Below, piece by piece: positions 16,943 to 21,654 of a DNA stretch of 21,654 nucleotides. Position 1 is the first letter of the stretch. Every line of letters begins with the position of its first letter. The DNA is taken from positions 247,778 to 269,431 of the forward strand of contig NW_003314376.1 in assembly GCF_000143415.4 (NCBI RefSeq), given 5' to 3'. Source of the stretch: Selaginella moellendorffii (taxonomy: Eukaryota; Streptophyta; Lycopodiopsida; Selaginellales; Selaginellaceae). A program made the position numbers and the translations under genes. Under the pieces are notes generated by a model. The model did no database searches. It saw only the letters and a list, made by a program, of their open reading frames with translations, and was not told the DNA's origin.

Positions 16943-17116
16943 TGTGAGTGCTTGGAATATGGAAAGAGAATACAGAAATGTGCATATCAATTAGCCCAAA
17001 AACTCTAGCTTATATACAAGAGCAAGTGGTCCGGATTGAAACCAATCCGACGGCTACCAAAATCCCACTACGCTAATATTAGTATACGGCATCGTAGCTG
17101 TACACTTCACATCACA
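16943..17116 (-). repeat. Left (3') LTR of the gypsy element
   Basis: 174 bp, TGTGAGTGCTTGG to TCACATCACA. Against the right LTR I count seven differences over the first 165 bases, all transitions, plus a mismatched patch near the end (CACA against GGCCC). The minus-strand TATATAAG is at 17016-17009. Confidence 0.85.
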
Positions 17117-17130
17117 TCATCCCTCCTCTC
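17117..17130 (-). other. Polypurine tract of the gypsy element
   Basis: GAGAGGAGGGATGA on the minus strand, ending exactly at the LTR start TGTGA. It places the 3' end of the element on the left. Confidence 0.75.
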
Positions 17131-17147
17131 AGAATAATGAAAGACTG

Positions 17148-17420
17148 TCAGGGTTCTCTTGTAGATGGGCCAGGATCTAGAGGAATATCAGGATGAGGCA
17201 TCGGCGGATCTGTAGGTGGTATTAACTGCTCCTAATCCCTTCGTATGAAGCGTTTCAACCGCTGCACATGCACAATCTCTGGAGGATCGGCCTGCTGGAC
17301 ATCATGCTGAACCTCATAAACTTGAGGTCCAACTTGCCGCAACACTTGATACAGTCCTTTCTATTGTGCAAGGAGCCCCTTAGATAAACCACGTAAGTCT
17401 TTTGCTTCGTGCGGAGCCCA
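17148..17420 (-). pseudogene. 3' end of gypsy pol (post-integrase region)
   Basis: On the minus strand: YWAPHEAKDLRGLSKGLLAQ, a TAG stop, then KGLYQVLRQVGPQVYEVQ and PPEIVHVQRLKRF, another TAG, a Pro-rich tail and a TGA at 17150-17148. The G-x-Y-x-V-L...VGPxxYEV and HVxRLKRF pattern is the module after the integrase core in Ty3/gypsy polyproteins. It is the natural continuation of the integrase that lies inverted at 20965, with roughly 40-50 residues missing. Confidence 0.75.
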
Positions 17421-17745
17421 ATATGTCGGAACAGATCAAGCTAGGAATGTTATGGCCAGCATTTCGTCAAGATCTTGTCGGCCTTGTGCATGCACTTGCT
17501 CTTGCCACCCTTGATGATGCTCTTCGCTTGGCACAACGTTATGAGACGTCGCCTCTTCCACTTCTCACTGCACGTCCTTCCACTCCACTTCCTATGAGTG
17601 ATGGTCCTGTTCCAATGGAGGTTGATGCTGCTGCTACTCGAGTCCAAGGACAAGGGTGAGGATGTGGTCGTGGCCGTGATGTTCGTTGCTGGGCGTGTGA
17701 TGAATCTGGTCATACTTATCGGCGTTGTCAGCGCTTTTTGGATTG
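17402..17745 (+). pseudogene. gag C-terminal part with CCHC zinc knuckle
   Basis: SEQIKLGMLWPAF...LVHALALATLDDALRLAQRYE is the C-terminal capsid pattern of plant gypsy gag. It is followed by a stop (TGA 17660-17662), a Gly/Arg-rich stretch and a zinc knuckle CWACDESGHTYRRC at 17687-17728 (C-X2-C-X4-H-X4-C). The N-terminal part of gag is not here but on the opposite strand at 21071-20967. The middle of gag is missing. Confidence 0.8.
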
Positions 17746-17930
17746 GTGACCTCCATTTCCTGGGTGGAGACCTTGGCGTCAGCAATGTCCTATTGGTGCT
17801 GCTGCGGTGGAAGGTTTTGACACCGAGATGCATCCAGGAAACGAGGAGTCGTGTGAGTAACAGAGGGACCTTGTGCGAATAAGTCAGTGACCCTCCATCT
17901 TTCTTTCGGGAGTATCATCAAGGGGTTCAC

Positions 17931-18280
17931 TTGGCACCGGTTCATCCAGTGTTTACTTTCCAAGCTCGTTTTTATAACAAGAGGTCTCCTATTATTCTCT
18001 CCGTGTTGGTTGATACAGGTTTGAGTTTATCTTCTATTACTCGACCTGTTGCCACACATTGCCGTCTACACTTGCGTTGTGCGGCGGAACTAGTTTTCAT
18101 TCTTTATGGCAACGGCCGTATGCATGCCTGTGCACGGGATGAGGTGGACTTAGTTGTGCGTGTGGGCGATCTCGAGCTTGAGTTGCAGTCATTGCAGGTG
18201 GTGCCGAGTCAAGCTTTTGACCTCATTCTTGGTATGGATTGGTTGCAGCGCAATCATGCCAAGTGTGATTTTGAAGCTTC
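17931..18280 (+). pseudogene. Retropepsin-like aspartic protease region
   Basis: LSVLVDTGLSLSSITRPVA holds the active-site DTG at 18012-18020. FDLILGMDWLQRNHAKCDF about 70 residues later is the usual second conserved block of gypsy protease. The frame is open through the domain; downstream it runs into Ser/Leu/Phe-rich linker sequence before RT. The enzyme would cut the gag-pol polyprotein. Confidence 0.8.
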
Positions 18281-18429
18281 TCCCCCTTGTCTCATACTTC
18301 CTTATGTTTCATCCATTCCTCTCACTTCTGTACCTTTGTCCCTTTACTTCTACCTCTGCTTCCATTACTTTTGTTTCCCCACTATTTCCTCCTATGTTTC
18401 CATCTTGTTCTGCTCTTCCCTTTTCCAAT

Positions 18430-19300
18430 CCCTCCGACGATCTTTGTGTTGCAGCGGTGGACCGGCTCATGAAGGAGTATTCTGATCTCTTTGAATTTGA
18501 CCTATCGTCTGGCGCCAAGATTGCCACATGTCATCTAATTCCAACCAGGGATGCTCGTCCAATCAAGATTCCTATTCATCGTCGGTCACCCAAGGAGATC
18601 AAGATTTTACGTGCAAATGTCAAGGAGATGTTGGGAGAAGAGTGTTATTCGGAAGTCACAAAGTCCTTGGGCATGTGAACCTCATCTTGTGACGAAGCCT
18701 GATGGGAGTATTCGTTTCTGCATTGACTATCATCCGTTAAACGAAGTGATGATCCCAGATGTGTATCCTCTTCCTCACACTGTTGATCTCTTGGATCATC
18801 TGGGGTGAAGTCGTTGGTTCACCAAGCTAGATCTTGCTTCTGGGTACTGGCAAGTACCGATGGCCGAAGAAGATATTCCTAAGACTGCTTTTCGTACACC
18901 ATTTGGTTTGTACGAGTTCTTGGTAATGCTGTTTGGTTTGAATAATGCTCCAGCAACTTTCCAGCGGATGATGGATGAGGTTCTTTGCGATATGCCGGAA
19001 GTGACTACTGACTTCATTGATGATGTCTTGATCCATTCGGAGGGGACGTGGGAGGAACACGTTTGTGATGTTTGTAAAGTGTTGGATTGGCTACGCGACA
19101 TTGGTTTCAAGCTGAAGCGGATGAAGTGCATGTTTGGGTCCAAGGATACAACTTATCTTGGGTACCGTATTTCTCGTGAGGGTTTGTAAGTTGATCCTGA
19201 CAAACTTGTGGCTGTTCTAAAGTTCCCTACTCCAAAGTGTGTGAATGATGTGCAACGCTTCTTGGGCAAGGTGTAGTATCTCGGTCGTTTTGTGGATCAT
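18430..19300 (+). pseudogene. Reverse transcriptase region, broken
   Basis: Blocks in order: IPTRDARPIKIPIHRRSPKE, a frame change near 18650, LVTKPDGSIRFCIDYHPLNE, VYPLPHTVDLLDHLG, a TGA at 18806-18808, FTKLDLASGYWQVPMAEED, TPFGLYEFLVMLFGLNNAPA, and the catalytic FIDD at 19013-19024 (usual form YxDD). The connection has TTYLGYRISREGL with a TAA at 19187-19189, then VDPDKL and FLGKV followed by TAG. The enzyme is recognisable but cannot be made as one chain. Confidence 0.9.
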
Positions 19301-19319
19301 CTTTCTGATCGGACTACAC

Positions 19320-19830
19320 CGTTGCGAGTGTTGTTGAAGTCATCAACATCATCTTTCATTTGGTCTCCGGATTGTGAGCGGGCATTCGAGGATCTCAAAG
19401 AGCTATTAACGACTCCTCCGGTTTTGGCATATCCTAACTACACTTGACCTTTTATTTTGCGCGTGGATGCTTCTGACATTGGTCTTGGAGGTGTGTTGAT
19501 GCAAGAGAGCTCGAGTGTGCCTGGTCAACGCCATCCCATTACGTATATAAGTACATTACAGCCAGCGGAAATGAACTACTCCACGATAGAGAAGGAGTGT
19601 TTAGCAGCTGTTTGTTTCGAGAAACTTCATGCATATCTACATGGTTCTTGGACGTTACTTGAAGGTGACCATGCTGCTGTTACTTCATTATTGAAGCGGA
19701 AGAACATGGTTGGTCGTACGGCTCGATGGGCTTTAAAGCTTCAGATATATGATTTTGATGTTGTTCATCGCCCAGAGAGTTCTATGGCTGATGCTGATAC
19801 CCTTTCTCGAGCTCCTCTTCCTTCTCCACT
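19320..19830 (+). pseudogene. RNase H region
   Basis: After a TGA near 19446 the frame opens with FILRVDASDIGLGGVLMQ (first catalytic Asp), then YSTIEKECLAAV (Glu), EGDHAAVTSLL (Asp) and SMADADTLSRAP (Asp), the usual DEDD set and spacing of gypsy RNase H. The frame from 19457 stays open through this domain into integrase. Confidence 0.88.
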
Positions 19831-20049
19831 CACTTCTCATGTTTCTGACGAACCTGTTGTTCCAGCATCTGTGGATTTTCTAGATAAGGATTCTGTGTTG
19901 TCAGTGGTTGCTATACTTGACGTTCAGTATTTACAAGGCGCAAAGCAAGATCTACCTTCTCTTGATGAGGTTCGTGAGGCTCAAAAGCTTGAGCCATGGA
20001 TTCGAAGGCTTCGAGATGGGTTTGAGAATCCTACATCACTTGCTGATGA

Positions 20050-20965
20050 TTTGCCTTTCCAGCATTTACATTCTCAATATCGCCTCGAAAACAACCTTCT
20101 TTATTTTGTGGGGATGGATCCTAATGTTCTTTTACGGCTGGTGGTACCTTCTATCTTTATTCCGCAGTTTCTCCATGCCTACCATGATTCTCTTATTCTA
20201 GGTGGGCATATGGGACATCGTCGTGTAATTGAGAAGCTGCGCAGGTCTTTCTATTGGCCGAAGATGCGACATGATATTATCCGGCATATGCGTAGTTGTG
20301 TTTGGTGCCAAGCTCGTAATACTCCCCCTCGGGCTGCGGAAGGACGGTTGGAGTCAATTGCAGTTTCCCGTCCGTTTGAGTTGGTGGCGTTTGATCTTAT
20401 AAGACCTTTTCCACGGTAGACTGCTGGCAATGAGTATGTTATTATTGCTTCTAACTACTTGACTCGTTGGGTGGAAGTTGGTGCTCTTGCTAGTGCCTCT
20501 GCAACTACTGTTGGATACTTCCTCCTCAATCGAGTGGTGTTCCAACATTCTTGTCCAGAGGAGATTCTTTCAGATAATGGTCCCGCATTTATGGCTGAGG
20601 CATTTCATATTTTGACGTCTCGGCTGGGGATACACCACACTTTCACGAGTGCTTATCATCCACAATTAGATGGTCTGGTGGAACGGCTCGTTTAGACATT
20701 CAAGGGAATGATTGTGAAGTATGTGAACTTTCAACATTCGGATTGGGATGGTTATTTGCCGTCTCTTCGGTATGCATATGTCACAAGGGTGCAAAGTTTT
20801 GTTGGTGCTTCACTATATAAAGTTTTATATGGTTATGATCCAATATTACCAACGGAGCTAGGTTTACCTTCACGATTACCACAAGCTGCAGATCCCCACG
20901 AAAGAACTCCGGCTGAACGCGAGGATTGGCACCAAGGGCAGGAGGAGTTAGACCACGTGATGTGA
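20050..20965 (+). pseudogene. Integrase region, ends at the inversion junction
   Basis: The HHCC zinc domain is HAYHDSLILGGHMGH...CVWCQ, with YWPKMRHDI between. The catalytic residues are D in VAFDLIRPF, D in LSDNGPAF and E in DGLVERLV, a complete D,D,E set. TAG stops at 20417-20419 and 20693-20695 break the frame. Coding similarity fades after EELDHVM at about 20963, where the sequence passes into minus-strand gag. Confidence 0.88.
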
Positions 20966-20966
20966 A

Positions 20967-21071
20967 TGCCACCATCAATTGAGTTTGGTTGTTCAATTGC
21001 AAGTGCATAGCATCAAGCAGTTGGACCAACTGCTGCTCGAGAGTGAAAGGAGGAGATTGCTGATCTGCCAT
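20967..21071 (-). pseudogene. gag N-terminus on the minus strand
   Basis: Starts at ATG 21071-21069 and reads MADQQSPPFTLEQQLVQLLD, then MHLQLNNQTQLMVA, a typical gypsy gag beginning. It runs into the antisense of integrase at about 20965. It reads in the same direction as the LTR TATA box and lies the expected distance inside the right LTR. Confidence 0.7.
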
Positions 21072-21120
21072 GAAGACGGACGACGAAAGAGCAAAAGAAG
21101 AGAAATGACAAAAAACGAGA

Positions 21121-21248
21121 AGGAAATGGGAGATCTAGACAATGCAAAAAGCTAGATCTAAACCAAAATCTTGAAAGGGAAGAACAAAAGAAAGGAAATG
21201 GAAAAAGCTAAATCTAGACGATGCAAAAGTTAGATCTAAACCAAAATC
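21121..21248 (-). repeat. Tandem repeat in the gypsy leader
   Basis: Two imperfect units, 21121-21170 and 21193-21248, sharing AGGAAATGG, ATCTAGAC, ATGCAAAA and TAGATCTAAACCAAAATC. They lie in the untranslated leader between the right LTR and the gag start. Confidence 0.8.
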
Positions 21249-21301
21249 CCAAATTCAAGCACTCCTTAAGGACAATCAAAAGTGCCCTTTACCTCCACTA
21301 A

Positions 21302-21476
21302 TGTGAGTGCTTGGAATATGGAAAGGGAATACAGAAATGTGCATATCAATTAGCCCAAAAACCCTAGCTTATATACAAGAGCGAGTGGTCTAGATTGAAA
21401 CCAATCCGACGGCTACCAAAATCCCACTACGCTAATATTAGTATATGGCATCGTAGCCGTACACTTGGCCCTCACA
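21302..21476 (-). repeat. Right (5') LTR of the gypsy element
   Basis: 175 bp, TGTGAGTGCTTGG to CCCTCACA in plus reading, with perfect 6-bp terminal inverted repeats TGTGAG/CTCACA. The TATATAAG promoter box on the minus strand (21375-21368) points toward gag. The sequence just inside (TTAGTGGAGGTAAAGGG on minus) is not the usual initiator-Met primer site; TGGAGGTAAAGG may be a site for another tRNA. Confidence 0.85.
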
Positions 21477-21480
21477 ATTT

Positions 21481-21654
21481 GAGATTAATATTATAGTAGA
21501 ATAAACAAAAATATACTAGAAAGTGTTTATATGGAAGTTTATAAATTCTAATCAAAAAGATTAATCTAAATGAACAACAACTATTAGATATTAAAATATC
21601 CTAAAATCTCCAAGCATAGTTTAAGTATATTCAATACCACCATAGGTTTGCTGA
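21481..21654 (+). repeat. Duplicated unit, copy 2, continuation after the insertion
   Basis: GAGATTAATATTATAG onward matches 1757-1919 with about three substitutions. The match breaks after ACCACCATA near 21644, where copy 1 has TTTATAG and this copy has GGTTTGCTGA. Confidence 0.85.

Larger units (their letters stand above)
16943..21476 (-). mobile_element. Decayed Ty3/gypsy element with inverted core
   Basis: 4534 bp bounded by TGTGAG...CTCACA and a 4-bp ATTT duplication (16939-16942, 21477-21480); the unoccupied ATTT is at 1753-1756 in copy 1. The LTR TATA box, polypurine tract, gag start and pol 3' end all read on the minus strand. The gag C-terminus, protease, RT, RNase H and integrase between about 17400 and 20965 read on the plus strand. 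The core has at least seven stops and one frameshift, and stretches of gag and pol are missing at the junctions. The copy cannot move by itself. Confidence 0.88.

Noticed and set aside
17400-20965. Second, nested gypsy element in plus orientation
   Set aside because: No LTRs, target duplication, gag start or pol end are found with the core, and the outer minus-strand parts supply exactly those missing ends.

Overview
The window looks like plant nuclear DNA, most likely from the lycophyte Selaginella moellendorffii or a close relative. The best evidence is a gene on the minus strand (13488 to 12232) that can be spliced by eye into a nine-exon, 244-residue ORIGIN RECOGNITION COMPLEX SUBUNIT 6 (ORC6). 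All eight introns are only 53-72 bp, which is typical of Selaginella. PPR-like fragments and Ty3/gypsy retrotransposons fit the same picture. The species is an inference; no search was run.

Layout. (1) 1-2159 is copy 1 of a duplicated unit: an open reading frame with a His/Pro-rich N-terminus and one membrane segment, then a degenerate PPR-like region, then AT-rich DNA. (2) 2724-4365 is an older, inverted copy of the same unit, so 1-4365 is a large tail-to-tail inverted repeat with a loop of about 560 bp. (3) 4366-5270 is the upstream flank of that inverted copy, with a damaged tRNA-Ala(AGC). (4) 5277-11866 is a 6.6 kb LTR element on the minus strand with an ATACC target duplication, an initiator-Met-type primer-binding site and a polypurine tract, but about 5 kb of non-coding interior (LARD-like). 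It splits a small open frame that reads on across the insertion site. It contains a 100-N assembly gap. (5) 12232-13488 is ORC6, with an E2F-type site 32 bp upstream of its start codon. (6) 14045-14560 is an uncharacterised ORF, followed by a second tRNA-Ala-like remnant. (7) 15081-16942, continuing at 21477-21644, is copy 2 of the duplicated unit, about 98.5% identical to copy 1 by hand count. (8) 16943-21476 is a decayed Ty3/gypsy element inserted in copy 2. Copy 1 still carries the clean empty site. Its LTRs, gag start and pol end read on the minus strand, while its gag-protease-RT-RNase H-integrase core reads on the plus strand.

ORC6 is the one gene here that looks functional; it acts in licensing replication origins. 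The rest is a mosaic of segmental duplication, pseudogene decay and retrotransposon insertion. The points most worth checking are the inverted core of the gypsy element, the large non-coding LTR element with mosaic LTRs, the conflict between LTR age and duplication age, the apparent internal deletion and GC-AG intron in ORC6, and the frame-preserving length changes in the His-rich ORF.
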